From the NCBI GenBank assembly GCA_004194705.1, contig SADC01000032.1:186001-250000 (forward strand): 64,000 bases of DNA. The letters run 5' to 3'. The position numbers and the translations under genes were made by a program. A model generated the notes under the pieces. The model was not told where the DNA came from, ran no database searches, and saw only the letters and a program-made list of their open reading frames with translations. Shown here piece by piece: positions 24,301 to 34,079 of this stretch. This stretch comes from Ditylenchus dipsaci. Lineage: Eukaryota; Nematoda; Chromadorea; Rhabditida; Anguinidae. Every line of letters begins with the position of its first letter. The first letter of the stretch is position 1.

Positions 24301-26209
24301 TTATTGGTTTTTTGTATACTTAACACGGGAAAGGCCGTGAGTACTAAACTACCGTATTCACTCTATTAACTCCCGTGGGGAATTTTTTTTCAACCCTCAA
24401 AAAATTGGAAATTTTTTAGGTCCATTTTGAGATTTTCGGGTGCTCAACCGCAGTTTGAAAACAGAAATTAGGTAATCTAGCAGTAACTAAGAAAATGCAA
24501 AAAACAGATTTGCAAAATGTTTGCTTTAGGCTGAGATATGGGGTCCGTAGGGTGGGGACTTATCAGAGGGTGGGAAGTTATTAGAGGGTGGGGAGTTAAT
24601 AAAGTGAATACGGTATGCGTTTGTATATTATTTCACGCTGAACACGATAGCTGAAAATTTTTCTGAAAAAAAGGATTCGAACGGGTGAAACAGCTTCTGA
24701 AGTTTTATCACGAACTTCTTCATATCTCTTTACCTTTTCAGCAAACCCTTGATTCTGACACCGGATTTGTGCTTAGGGTAGACGATTTACTCGTAAAGCT
24801 ACTTTTAAAATATCATAGTCACTGTCAAAATTTAAACTCCGCTCGAGACAATAAATATTTGATTTTCAAAAAAAACTCCAAATTCACTATTTGTTTTTTT
24901 GTCTTGAGCGGAATTTGAAATTTGTTGGTAACTTTAAATTTTTGAAAGCAGTTTTACAAAAAAATTTCCTACGCTGAGCCCGAATCCGGTGGCAGGATCA
25001 AGGATTTGCTGGAAGGTGAAGAGAGTTGAAGAAGTTCGTGATAAAACTTTGGAAGCTGTTTTACCCATTGGATCTCTTCTGTCTTGGAATCTTTTTTCAG
25101 CCATCGTGTTCAGCTTGAAATGCTGCACAAAACAAATACTTCAGTACGCACGGCTTTCCCTTGTTAAAGAAGCATTCCTGTTGGTACGAAACGTAAAAGC
25201 CCAAGTACCCGCCCCTCCAAATAGTATAACCAAAGAGTATAACTCCAAAGAGTATAAAAGTATAAGAGTATATAAAGAGCCTCCAAAGAGTATAACTCAC
25301 AAGCCCCCTGCGCCCCTTCGGGGTGCAGTGAGCTTGTGAGTTCCCGGGCTTGTGAGTCCACGAAATTGGCGCAGGGGCTTGTGAGTTAGAGATGCGCGCA
25401 CTCTCATACCTTAGAGATGATTCCGAGAAATACTCTTGATAATAAATGCATCTAGAGAATCTTTTTAGCCCAGCTCCAGTGACAAAAACAGGGTAGAATA
25501 CTCTGAAAACCATGGTTTACCGTGTAAAAAGTCAAAATTTTCAAAAAATATTTTTTTCCGGAAATGGGTTTTCGCCACCTAAAAACATGTTTTCTGTACG
25601 TTAAAGATGCTAAAACACACGAAAAAGTGGTTAAAACTGATTTTTGGGAGGAGTTCTTGTACCGTACTCCGGCCTCACTTTTAACCATTTTAATTTTTGG
25701 TGTAGAATGTCAAAAGGCAATGATAGGTCAGCGTATATTAGGACGAACTCAAACATGTTTTCTTACTTCTTTGATCTTCAAAAAACACGTTTGAGTATGT
25801 CCTAACGTACGCTAACCTTTCCTTGCCTAAGCCTAAACAATATTTTAGGTTAAAAGGTTTGTGCTAAAAAAACCACGGGGATACCAAGCGCTTTTCAATT
25901 TTTTTTCGCAAAATAACAACAGGGGAACAAGGCTTTTTTTTGGGTGTATCCTCGAACACATATAAAGCCAAACATCTTAACATTGATCACTTTTCAGGTG
26001 CTTCCTTGTTGAACGACGACAAACAGGCGCAGTTCCACCACAACTCCTCATCTTCGCCTCGTGGAGGCTATGAGTCAGTGCCCACTTCAGACACTGGTCT
26101 CAACGATGTGCCATCAAAAAGCAATAACCACAACTTAGGCTTGCAAAATGTACAAATATTTGTGTTTGTTGCAGTAGTAGTGATCATTTTGGATATATAT
26201 TCCGGTTAA
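12343..26209 (+). CDS. SLC1A: Excitatory amino acid transporter (SLC1 family), 19 exons
   Basis: Plasma-membrane Na+-coupled glutamate/aspartate transporter. Exons: 12343-12447, 16521-16596, 16645-16658, 16715-16771, 17411-17442, 17499-17617, 17673-17850, 21109-21215, 21270-21289, 21344-21383, 21439-21469, 21514-21532, 22402-22545, 22590-22691, 22745-22836, 22888-22913, 23925-24032, 24084-24253, 25998-26209. TM1 is [15 protein letters not shown]2 has [22 protein letters not shown]1 carries SSATLP after ALGTAS, TM7 carries [13 protein letters not shown], and TM8 has [19 protein letters not shown] with the substrate-binding Asp, Arg, Thr and Asn. The HP2 loop reads GAASVPSAG where relatives have GAAGIPQAG. 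All junctions are GT-AG. Four single missing bases are needed: near 12414 (exon 1), at the exon 7 end (17850), near 22644 (exon 14) and near 23970 (exon 17). With them restored the product is 551 aa, normal for the family. An in-frame TGA lies four codons before ATG, and a TTTCAG acceptor 18 bp upstream suggests a 5' leader splice. Likely AATAAA signals lie near 26440-26475. Introns 1, 7, 12, 16 and 18 are repeat-filled. Confidence 0.9.
13535..13600 (+). other. tRNA-like (SINE-type) tract
   Basis: GGTGTAGTGCCTCATATAC followed about 30 bp later by GGTTCGAATCC resembles the A and B boxes of a tRNA-derived SINE. No complete cloverleaf or CCA-ready acceptor stem is apparent. A weaker relative lies at 23440-23500 (CTTCATATACGCATTG, GGTTCAAATAC). 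Confidence 0.35.
13597..13775. repeat. CTCGA-type foldback MITE
   Basis: Ends TACAGTCAAACTTCTCTATAAG and AAGAAGTTTGACTGTA. The private word GTGTAGCTTATA recurs about five times, on both sides of the centre. Confidence 0.8.
14460..15100. repeat. Foldback with GTACTGGTTTTTCTG centre
   Basis: Arms share AGAAATGTACTGG, GGAGGCCACA, GCCTACGATTTGCTGAG/GCACATCGTAGGC and CAATTTTCTGAGGG in inverted order around about 14725. A half copy in one orientation is at 35560-35760. No coding evidence. Confidence 0.7.
15113..15350. mobile_element. Non-autonomous hAT element with 8-bp target duplication
   Basis: Ends CAGGGTAGT and ACCACCCTG form an inverted pair, flanked by identical GCCCTGAT at 15105-15112 and 15351-15358, the 8-bp duplication expected of hAT insertions. 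The 238-bp interior is a degenerate array of CAGCC/TCAGCCG words. It is inserted in a GTGTAGCCC-type foldback whose other arm is at about 15510-15550. Confidence 0.85.
15360..15550. repeat. Foldback, GTGTAGCCC family
   Basis: CTAGCTTCTAACGGCGTATT on the left is the inverse of AATACGCCGTTAGAAACTAG on the right, ending in GGGCTACACGATGGT. Its left terminus lies beyond the inserted hAT MITE, at about 15092. Confidence 0.7.
16130..16385. repeat. Two adjoining foldbacks before exon 2
   Basis: 16137-16250 has arms sharing ACTTCTGTACGGATTTTCATC. 16258-16380 has ends GGCGCTACTTGGATATACC and GGTATATCCAAGTAGGG with a C-run, the same family as 2686-2941 and the outer arms at 57.15-58.15 kb. Confidence 0.7.
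17920..18122. repeat. Foldback in transporter intron 7
   Basis: Near-perfect arms: AAAGGACCATACTTGTTGATG on the left is the inverse of CATCAACAAGTATGGTCC on the right. The inner part carries GGGACACTTCTCTTTCGTCTC, shared with the 3.3-kb foldback. This is a clean MITE of about 200 bp. Confidence 0.8.
18240..21108. repeat. Repeat-filled remainder of transporter intron 7
   Basis: Contents in order: a TACCGTATTT-type half (18264), a foldback 18375-18630 with inner ends AGGCTAGGGTAGGCTAGCGTA and its inverse, and a large inverted repeat 19315-19925. The arms of the last share CTGCACGGACTTTCGGGCTC and TTCGAATGAGCCATT around a 350-bp centre. A foldback at 20285-20485 has arms AAGAATCCTTGTCCAAAATA. 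No exon is seen. Confidence 0.65.
21562..21880. repeat. Foldback whose arms look tRNA-derived
   Basis: The left arm reads GGGTCGCGCAGTGTGTAAGCG then ATGTTCGACC, A- and B-box-like. The right arm is its inverse (CGCTCACGCACTGC). A related foldback is at 42868-43110 with GTGGCACAGTGCGTAAGCG and GGTTCGATCTC read on the reverse strand. These fit a SINE-type Pol III unit captured in inverted orientation. Confidence 0.5.
21955..22135. repeat. CTCGA-type foldback MITE
   Basis: TACAGTCCACTCTCGATACA and TATCGAGAGTTGACTGTA bound the element. The word TACACTATATCGAG occurs at least four times across both halves. Confidence 0.8.
22914..23924. repeat. Transporter intron 16, repeat-filled
   Basis: Holds a 90-bp CTCGA-type MITE at 23153-23242 (ends TACAGTCCAACCTCGGTTAAC / GAGGTTTGACTGTA). 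A tRNA-like tract lies near 23450. A foldback at 23600-23850 has right-hand words TTAAGCAGATTTTCG mirroring CGAAAATTTGCTTAGC, with GTACAAGGCCAA paired to TTGGCCTTGTA. Confidence 0.65.
24254..25997. repeat. Transporter intron 18, stacked foldbacks
   Basis: 24351-24618 is a TACCGTATTCACTCTATTAAC-type foldback. 24625-25120 is the long relative of 11155-11515 (arms with GAACACGATAGCTG / AGCCATCGTGTTCAG). 25296-25500 is a GGCCTACCGCATA-associated right half around a CCCCTTCGGGG turn. 25716-25840 is a small foldback with GGTCAGCGTATATTAGG arms. No exon is seen. Confidence 0.65.
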
Positions 26210-28690
26210 TCCCACTCTCTCTTTGTAATAATAATAATATTTTTGAGCTTTGTAACAAACCAGTGTTTTTCCGTTGATTTTTGCCGAAAATTAATGAATT
26301 TTTTAATTTTTATAGCTTGTTTTTCATCCATGATTTAGTAACAACTTATTATAAGAAACAAACAGAGCATCATAAAATTTTTAATATTTTTCCAAAACTA
26401 ACGCCACAAATCATTCAATTTTTTTGTAAATTCTACATAAAATAAATTGTTTGGTTACACTTTTTTTGAAAATAAACATAATATTTTCATATATGCATGC
26501 TAATTCTTATAAGAATTAATTTTTTGTGTAAAATTAGGGTTGGCCAATGGGCAGTGTATTTTTTTCTGTATTTTTCCGGGCATATGTCCGGGGATATTTT
26601 GAGGCTGAATTATATTTTCAGGGGTCCCTTCGGGGTGTATTTCTTGTCTGTGTAACCTTTTTCTTCTTTTTTATGTCGGGCATATGCCCATTCGCCAACC
26701 CTATGTAAAATCCAAAATAATATTGTTCAAACATTAAATAAATTGTTTTATTATAAACAAATTTTGTGCATTGCCAAATAGAATTTTTGCAAATAAACAA
26801 CAAAAATAATGGCACAAAGAAACCACGCAATTTTTAAAATACATAAGGAATATTCACTATTCTATAAAGCATAAAATATCTCTTACATAGTTTCTGCACA
26901 AAACTATAAGTGCGTAGACGTGTGCAAATAGAGCCATAGCTTTTTCCTGAAGCGTTTTTTGAAAAAAAACGGTTTTTGAAGAAAAAAATTTAAACGGTTT
27001 GGGCCAAGTTTTGACTCGATAGGATAAGGCTCTTTTACGTCCTCTTTAAAAAAGATTTATCCTTTTTGGGACCCCAAATATTTTTTATTTTTGAAATTTT
27101 CAGTCAAATTCTTTTTTTTGCCCAAAAATGGCGATAAGCATAGGATAAATTGACGTTTTTTTCAAAAATGGTCAAAATGTCTTTTTTCCGAAAAAAATCT
27201 AAGAACCCTGGCATAGGACCTAAACCTCACAAAGAACCAAAGAGTTTTTTTTGTCTTTGCAGACCCGATGAATTAAGCTCAACGCGGAAACAGTTTTTAA
27301 TTACGGATGTTTGAAATCAGGTAAGTCGCTTTTGGCGACCGTTGAAAATAGTAGGATTCAGAACTGGGTTTAGACAATTTTTCTAGTGACTAAGTACTCG
27401 AGATTCCGAATAAAGGATGGGCTTAAAACCAAAATCGTCATTTTAAAGGCCAAACCTTTATCCGGTCTAATTTCTGTTGTCCGACTTCCATATAAGAAAT
27501 ATTTGATGTAATAGTGAATAGAACGAACACGTGATCTTTTTTCTACTATTTTCTAGGGTAGCCACAAGTAACTTACCCGATTTCACTTAGCCATAACTAA
27601 AAACCTGTTTTCCCATCGAGCTTGGTTCTTTGCCTGTTCTGAGGGGTCCGGTACATTATTACATTAATTTTTTTATATTAATCCGTTACATTATGTCTGA
27701 TAAATAATAAGAGAGAACTGTGGTAGGCGTATTTAGCGGTGGAAAATTTGGCGGCAGAAATTTTGGCGGCGGAAAATTTGGCGAAATTTCGGAAGAGCCA
27801 TTATGTATGTTTGCTTTGGAATTCTTAATTTCTTACACCAGATACGTGTCCAGCATAGTCGCTTTGCTTAGAAAAATGCTCTTTAGTCTTAAAAATTAAT
27901 CATTTTTTGAGTTCCACCCAAGACAACAAACATTTAAACTAAAATTTTTTATGAGAATTCTTTTTTCTCAAAGCCGTCAAATTTTCCGCCGCCAAATCTG
28001 CCTACCACCGAGGGAACCAAGCGAAAAAAGGCTAATATCGTTTATAGACCCCCTGAATTCGAAAAAACATGTTTCTGGCATTGTGTTTTTGACTCACTTT
28101 TTGAGAACTTCTCTAAGGCAAGTTACCACGGATTTTGAAGCTCATCTCACTGGCTACAAAATAAGTGATGATTTGCATTAGAAGTCTCTAAAAAGCGGTC
28201 TACACAAAACAATGCCAAGAACACGATTTTAAGCACAAGGGGATCTTTAATTAATAAGAATACGGTATGTAATGTAGAGCCATGTATTTGTATCAGAACT
28301 GAAAAAGATTCCTAGAGTAGAAAAAATGATCTGACTTATTGGAGTGCTAAACTTTTTGAGAAACAAATCAACGAAAACTGGACCTTATGTACTTTGGGAG
28401 GGAGGGCAGCGATTTTTTCCCTATAAGATTTCAAGTTTTATATAGTCATCAAGATCATATTTTCTATGATTACTAAGAAATAATTAACGAAATTAATATC
28501 ATAATCAATATGTGAAAATTTAAAAAAGTTTTTGTGAAAAAAATCTGTGCCTTTGGCAAAAAATCGGTTTTGGCAAAAATATACCGGAAAGTTAATAATT
28601 CTAAGTGTTTTCATAGCGAAAATGAAAAACAGACCCTACAAATCAGTAATAGGAATGGAACATAAAATTAGGAAAAGACATAATAGTTGA
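26210..28690. other. Intergenic interval with MITE remnants
   Basis: 26536-26702 is an inverted-repeat element with AGGGTTGGC ends and GGGCATATG/CATATGCCC pairs. 27730-28265 contains a GGCGGAAAATTTGGCGG word series and a TACCGTATT-type right end (AATACGGTATG). The rest is AT-rich with no supported exon. Confidence 0.5.
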
Positions 28691-28724
28691 GATCTAGATT
28701 GTGTGTTGACAGGCAACATTAAGT

Positions 28725-28932
28725 GTGCTCTTCTTTGCTGTGGTCTTCCACCACAACCACCAGTGAAGACAAGCAACTATTGCTGTCGCCCTGGTCGGTT
28801 TGATGGAGGATATGTTGCTGCCAGGCGAGTAAGAGCAAGGTGAAGAAGGAGGGTGTGCTGAGGAGGTGGATAGCAAAGTACATGGTGAATCCTCTCTCTT
28901 TCGCCATCTTCACCTGGCCATGTGCCTGCACA
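28725..28932 (-). CDS. Candidate 3' exon, membrane-like, unknown
   Basis: On the reverse strand, from a possible acceptor (TTTGTGCAG) an open frame reads MAKERGFTMYFAIHLLSTP, then a Leu-rich helix-like stretch (FFTLLLLAW), and ends acidic (VVVVEDHSKEEHT) at a TAA. A second frame is also open over much of this stretch, so the reading is uncertain. No domain is recognised. It could be the last exon of a reverse-strand gene that includes the candidates at 36.1 and 37.3 kb, but no phase link was established. Confidence 0.25.
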
Positions 28933-29794
28933 AATCACTTGGAAATGTAACAATAGGTAGAAGGTCAGAATTGTGATCACTGACTGAAATTTTTCATTTT
29001 TAGATGCCTTGTTTATTTAGGTGCCTGAATTTAAAAGGACCATTGCCGTCTACGACAACGATTGCTACCCAAAAATGATTTTTAAAGTCAATTTAAAATA
29101 AAATGTTGACAAGCAAAAAAGTTGACCAAAAATTTTACCTTGGGGAACCAAGGCAAAAACTTGGGGGGGGGAAGGTATAGGGTTGGTGTGAGTGCAATTG
29201 AGTAAGGGTGCGGGGTGCAACTGTGCAGTTTTACTTATTTTGAGGGTGTTTTCAATTTTAGCCAATTCGAAAATTCAAGTGCGCACGGAACAATTTTTTT
29301 GTTCCAGAATTGTTGTTTTAATCATTAATAGTAATGACTTTTTCACACAGTTCTAATTTTTTAACAACTACAAAAAAAATTACCGAAATTTTGCCTTGGT
29401 GCCCCTTATCGAATTCTCGGCGAATACCTCCATCTGCTTTTTCATCATTTCGACTACTGAAGCGTGCTTTTATACGTTTTTAGGATTTGGAAGACAGCTT
29501 TACGAAAAAAAAATTTGACTAAAAATGACCAAAACCACGGTATCCTCCATATGGTCGAAAAATCAATGTGTCTCAAAAGATGTTTAAAAGATGTCCTAAA
29601 AAGAGTTAAAAGATAAGATTTGAACATAGTTTTGTTGACTAGGGCCTACCGCATAAAAAAACTGTGGTTTGCATATGCTTTTTATGCATCCAGAGTCACT
29701 TTCGAGTGACCTGTGCCAAGGTATGTGGGTGTGCACATCTCAACTCCAAGTCCCCGAAGGATGCTTGAGAGTCAGAGATGCGCGTACTCACTTA

Positions 29795-31483
29795 CAGTAG
29801 CGGCCAAAAAAAATGCACCAAGGGTGTAAGTTTTAAAAATTGTATGTCTTGCAGTGATTTTTTTCACATTATCAAAAAACGAGTAGAGCCATTTTGTAGC
29901 ATTTTTAATGCTCTTTCAAATGCGCTAGAGATTCCTGCGCAAATATAATTCGATAAACTCTAAAAAGTCGTTTTTATGCCATGACTTCGATTTTCAGCGG
30001 CCAAAAAAAATGCACCAAATATTTTATTAAATAACTAGTACTTTGTACTGTAACCTTTTGCATCAATAACAGCTTGACAACGTTTAGGCATAGAATCAAC
30101 AAGTTTTATAATTCTTTCCAAAGGGATTTTCTGCCATTCTTCCTTGATTGCTTCCATCAGCTTGTCCAATTTCTTGTAAGTCTTTTTGCGCGACCGACGG
30201 TCCATTCCTCCATAGATGTTCGATTGGGTTGAGATCCGGAGACTGAGACGGCCATTGCAAAACGGTAACATCATTATCCTTGAACCATCCAGCCACTATT
30301 TGCTTCGGCGCCCTGGCCTGCTTCACTTTCTTTCCTTTTTCACCGCCCTGGCCTTCCTCATTTCATTTCCATAAGCAGCACTGAAGCATGTTTCGGATCA
30401 TTATCTTGCTGAAAGATCCATCCTGGCGCCATTTTCTCTTTTGCATGAGGCAAAATGTGTTCTTCGAGGATTGCTCTGTAATCGACTGCTTTCATTATGC
30501 CTTCCACACGAATTACCGGACCGATGCAATCACGAGAAAAACAACCTGAATATTTGAAATTTTTGGCTGCATGAAAATACCGATTACCCCAAACCATTAA
30601 TGAACCACCTCCATGTTTGACTGTCGGAACTTGGTAACGACGTCATAACGCTTGCCAACTGGTCTTCGAACATATTTCACGCCATCAGAAGAGAAGAGAT
30701 TGAATTTACTTTCATCACTCCAGAGAACCTTTGCCCATTCTTTCTTTGTCCAGTGTAGATGATCCTTTGCAAACGCCGCCCTGGCCTTCCGATTAGCTTC
30801 AGAGATGAGCGGCTTCTTGATGGACGTCTTCCGAACAAGCCAGCTTCATTCAATCGACGACGAGCAGTTCTTTTGCTGATATCTAACCAATTTCTTCATT
30901 GACCTCCCTCATAACATCCACAGCAGTCTTCTTCGGATCCTTCTTTGCCTTCTTTACCATGGCCCGGTCTTGTCTTTCAGATGTTTTTCGAGGTCGACCA
31001 CTGCCAGAGATTCTTTTCACGCCCTTGCCTGCTTTTTCTTTTACCATAGATTCGCGAAATTGTTCCATGATCAACGCCAAATTGTGAAGCAACCATACGA
31101 TCACTGTCTCCTCGCTTCTTCGCTTGTATAATCGCTTTCTTCGCATCAAGAGATAACTGTTTCTTTGCCATATCTATAATTTAACCAATGAATATAATAT
31201 TTCCACAAAAATAGAAACGAAGTAAATAAAAACAAGGAAGAAAACAGATATAATGTCATTTGGTGCATTTTTTTTGGCCGCTGAAAATCGAAGTCATGGC
31301 ATAAAAACGACTTTTTAGAGTTTATCGAATTATATTTGCGCAGAAATCTCTAGCGCATTTGAAAGAGCATTAAAAATGCTACAAAATGGCTCTACTCGTT
31401 TTTTGATAATGTGAAAAAAATCACTGCAAGACATACAATTTTTAAAAATTACACCCTTGGTGCATTTTTTTTGGCCGCTACTG
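29795..31483 (-). mobile_element. Tc1-type transposon with double-repeat ends
   Basis: The 1689-bp element has ends CAGTAGCGGCC and GGCCGCTACTG, flanked by TA on both sides. Terminal inverted repeats of about 220 bp are nearly identical. Each contains the block GCGGCCAAAAAAAATGCACC twice (29800 and 30000 on the left, about 31265 and 31475 on the right), an IR/DR arrangement like that of Sleeping Beauty-type elements. It encodes a reverse-strand transposase with frame breaks and is inserted in a foldback module. Confidence 0.92.
30035..31171 (-). pseudogene. Tc1/mariner-superfamily transposase, frame-broken
   Basis: Reads on the reverse strand from MAKKQLSLDAKKAIIQAKKR (a helix-turn-helix start typical of Tc1 transposases) to a stop at 30035. 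Recognisable blocks: a KKTAVDVMREVNEEIG region, SDESKFNLFSSDGV with the first catalytic Asp, GWIFQQDNDPKHAS with the second, and [12 protein letters not shown] with the Glu. At least three frame changes separate these blocks (around 31000-31150, 30600-30880 and 30350), so this copy is not expected to make a full enzyme. Between the second Asp and the Glu lies an extra basic stretch of roughly 20-25 residues ([10 protein letters not shown]) that Tc1 DD34E enzymes lack. Confidence 0.85.
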
Positions 31484-32310
31484 TACCTTAGACATGATGC
31501 CGAGGAAAGCTTATGATAAAAAATGCAATAGAGGCTCTCTTTGGCCAGCCCAGTGACCAAAACGGGGTAAAATAATCTGTTAGAAGGGTGGGTATCATGG
31601 TTTAAGCAAAATTTTTTTGGTGAAAAATCTCTTTTCAATCTAAAAACGATTTTTAAACACATATCAGTGATCGAAATGGCGAAAAAACATCATTTTGGAC
31701 GTTTTTAGGCAAAGTTATTATTATTGTAGCCCGACCTCGAGCGTCGTTAAATCGAGCGAAAACGTTCAACCTTATAGTAAGCCGTCGTTTAATCGAGCTT
31801 TTTCTAATTCTCGTTAAAAAACGTTTACATCAGAGTAAAATTTCGATTTTTTGAAAATAAAGAAATTTGCTAAAAGCTTGGTTGGTTAGAGATCAGCGCA
31901 CTTACTTACCTTAGACATAATTCCGAGCAAGACTCTTGAACAAAATGCATTTAGAGGCTCTTTTTGCCCAGCTCCAGTGACCAAAACATGCTAAAACAGG
32001 CGAATGGTCGAAATTTCATAATGCCCAAAACTCAATTTTTATTGACCAGAACTCGAAAATAATGTCTTTTTGAACTCCTGAAGCGATTTTAGGTCGATAT
32101 AGGGTGTTTGGAAACACTTAAAAAAAATTCATTTGGTGGGAGGTATACTCCGGTAAGGTCGAATATCCATACCTTTTTCCACATTCACGGCAAAATTTAT
32201 TCATCGCATCAACAACAACCGCAACAATAATAGTCAATGGTTTAAAAAAATATGTTTTTGTCTAACAAATGCGCCTCGACCTTTGCAGTACAACAAACAC
32301 GTGTTATAGG

Positions 32311-33829
32311 CATAGTGGGGCACATTTCTGAAATTTGGACGGCGTCCCGTCCCTGTCTTTTGAGATTTCCGCCGGCCGTCCGACCGGCCAACCCATTTTT
32401 AAAATTCCCCCGCCCGTCCTGCCAGCTCTCGAAAAGTTTGCCGGCAGTCACTTCGTAGCCGGCCGTCCGCCATCCATAACATAAAATGTTTTAAATAAAA
32501 CGGTAGCACATGATAATGAATTGAATTGAATTGAATTTTAAAGGGATAAAGGGCTGTATTGGGAGGGAAGGGAATAAAAGGGGGCCACTTTTATGGCAGA
32601 ACATTATAAATTTGAATATCTGTATTCTTCGACTGCCTCACCATGTTTTTCAACTGGACCGTGGCAAAAAGATACTCTATATGTATTTTATGGTCAAGAG
32701 TACTTATCAGAATCATGTCTAAGGTAGGTGAGTGCGCGCATCTCTAACTCTCAAGCCCCTGCACCCCTGAAGGGGCTTGGAGTTGAGATGCGCACACCCA
32801 CATACCTTAGACACAAATCACTCGAAAGTGACTCTGGATGCATGAAAATGTATGCATGCCAGAGTTTATTTATGCGGTAGGCCCCAGTATTCAAAACTAT
32901 GTTCAACATCTTCTTGTTAATGGGCTCTGTGTGATTAGTGGCCCTCTTTTGTCCCTTCCCCTCCCATTATAGCCCTAATTCCCTTAAAAAATGTTTTGGC
33001 GGGAATTCAAAAAAAATATTTTTTTTGAATTTTCTAAAATTTTTCACCTTGGGGGACCAAGGCAAATCGAAAAATTTTTTTTTCGATTTTTGGAAACCAA
33101 AGTGTTTCCGTGCCTATTCAGAGCACGAGAATCAAAATGAGACGGGTCCTTTCCCCTTCAGGAAAAGTAAATTTTCGCTAGCTGGGGGGGGGCATTCTAT
33201 AGTATAGCCATAGCTTATAATTAAACGAGCTTTCATTAGGCTTTTACAATGCTCTGCCTTCTGCCTTCAGCATGGATTGTAAGAATGGAGAAGAGGCCTC
33301 AGTTTCTCCAGGTAAAGCGGGAATTATGAGTATGTCGAGCGCACGTGTTCTAAAAAAACTGTCTTCAGTGCTTTTGTCGCCGTTATTAAATTGTTCTTTG
33401 TTGTAGAAAACAAACAAAAGGGTCTAATAACTTCGCACTTATGTAGTAGAGGTTACTGTTGTCGCGATCTCCAGAAGTTATGACGTCGTTATATTGCTTC
33501 TTCGTGAAAATTTTGCAGTCATTTTTTAAATTTGAAAATATATTCAGGCATTGTTGCATGGAATATGAGACACTTGCAGTAATCGCTAAAAGTGCAGAAT
33601 TCCTGGCAGCGAAAAAGATTTGGCTTTTTGTATTGAGGATGGCTTGACTAATTTTGTCCTTCGCCATCCCGTCTAGATCGCCATCTACCGGCCGTCCGCC
33701 GTCCAGCCGTCTGCCAGCCGGCAGTCCTCCCCTGTTCATCTGCCTCCGGCCGTCCGACCGTCTACTTTTCGACGCCGTCCAGGACGGGACGGGGATGGGA
33801 CGGGCCCGGCGGACGGGCGCCCCACTATG
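32311..33829. mobile_element. Non-autonomous hAT element, 8-bp duplication
   Basis: Starts CATAGTGGGGC and ends GCCCCACTATG, flanked by identical GTTATAGG at 32303-32310 and 33830-33837. The subterminal regions (to about 32480 and from about 33660) are unusually GC-rich and packed with GCCGGCCGTCC-type words. A nested foldback with the GGCCTACCGCATA core lies at 32545-33005. No transposase domain was recognised in the remaining interior. Confidence 0.85.
32545..33005. repeat. Foldback: GGGCTGTATTGGGAGG arms with GGCCTACCGCATA core
   Basis: Arms GGGCTGTATTGGGAGGGAAG and CCTTCCCCTCCCATTATAG bracket an inverted copy of the core module (about 32660-32925). A second member with the same arm sequence and core occupies 57.33-57.98 kb, showing that this arm-plus-core combination is itself a mobile family. 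Confidence 0.75.
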
Positions 33830-34079
33830 GTTATAGGAAGTTAGCGATATTTAGGAAAAGTTTAGTGAGTCAAAAAAGGTTCATCTGAGGTATGGATTAA
33901 CAAAATCAGATCGGAATTTATTGGGCTACAATCCACACCTGTCCTGTCCGCCAATTGAAAATATCGCCACACTGTCGTTAAATCGAGCCCCACTTTGGCA
34001 GTCGGACCAGCCAAAGCGTATCGTTAAATCGAGAGTGTCGTTAAATCGAGTGACCACTGTACTTTCAAGACTACTCTTA

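Larger units (their letters stand above)
29640..31570. repeat. GGCCTACCGCATA core module, host of the Tc1 element
   Basis: The left half (GGGCCTACCGCATA, ATGCATCCAGAG, AAGGTATGTGGGTG) runs to CTTA at 29794. The right half resumes at TACCTTAGACATG (31484). Removing the Tc1-type element plus one TA restores ACTCACTTACCTTAGACATG, the sequence seen in uninterrupted copies. Confidence 0.8.
31725..34071. repeat. CTCGA-type element split by a hAT insertion
   Basis: The left end carries CGACCTCGAGCGTCGTTAAAT and the right end ATCGAGTGACCACTGTA. Between them the word GTCGTTAAATCGAG recurs near both termini (31740-31810 and 33968-34060). Most of the interior is a younger hAT element (32311-33829) and solo repeat halves (31870-31990). 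Confidence 0.65.

Noticed and set aside
33273..33312. Short + strand start exon (MDCKNGEEASVSP before GTAAAG)
   Set aside because: It lies inside the hAT element at 32311-33829 and has no in-phase continuation that could be supported.
33386..33836. Open frames at the right side of the 32.3-kb hAT element
   Set aside because: No transposase motif; the GC-rich part is subterminal GCCGGCCGTCC repeats and the rest lacks splice context.
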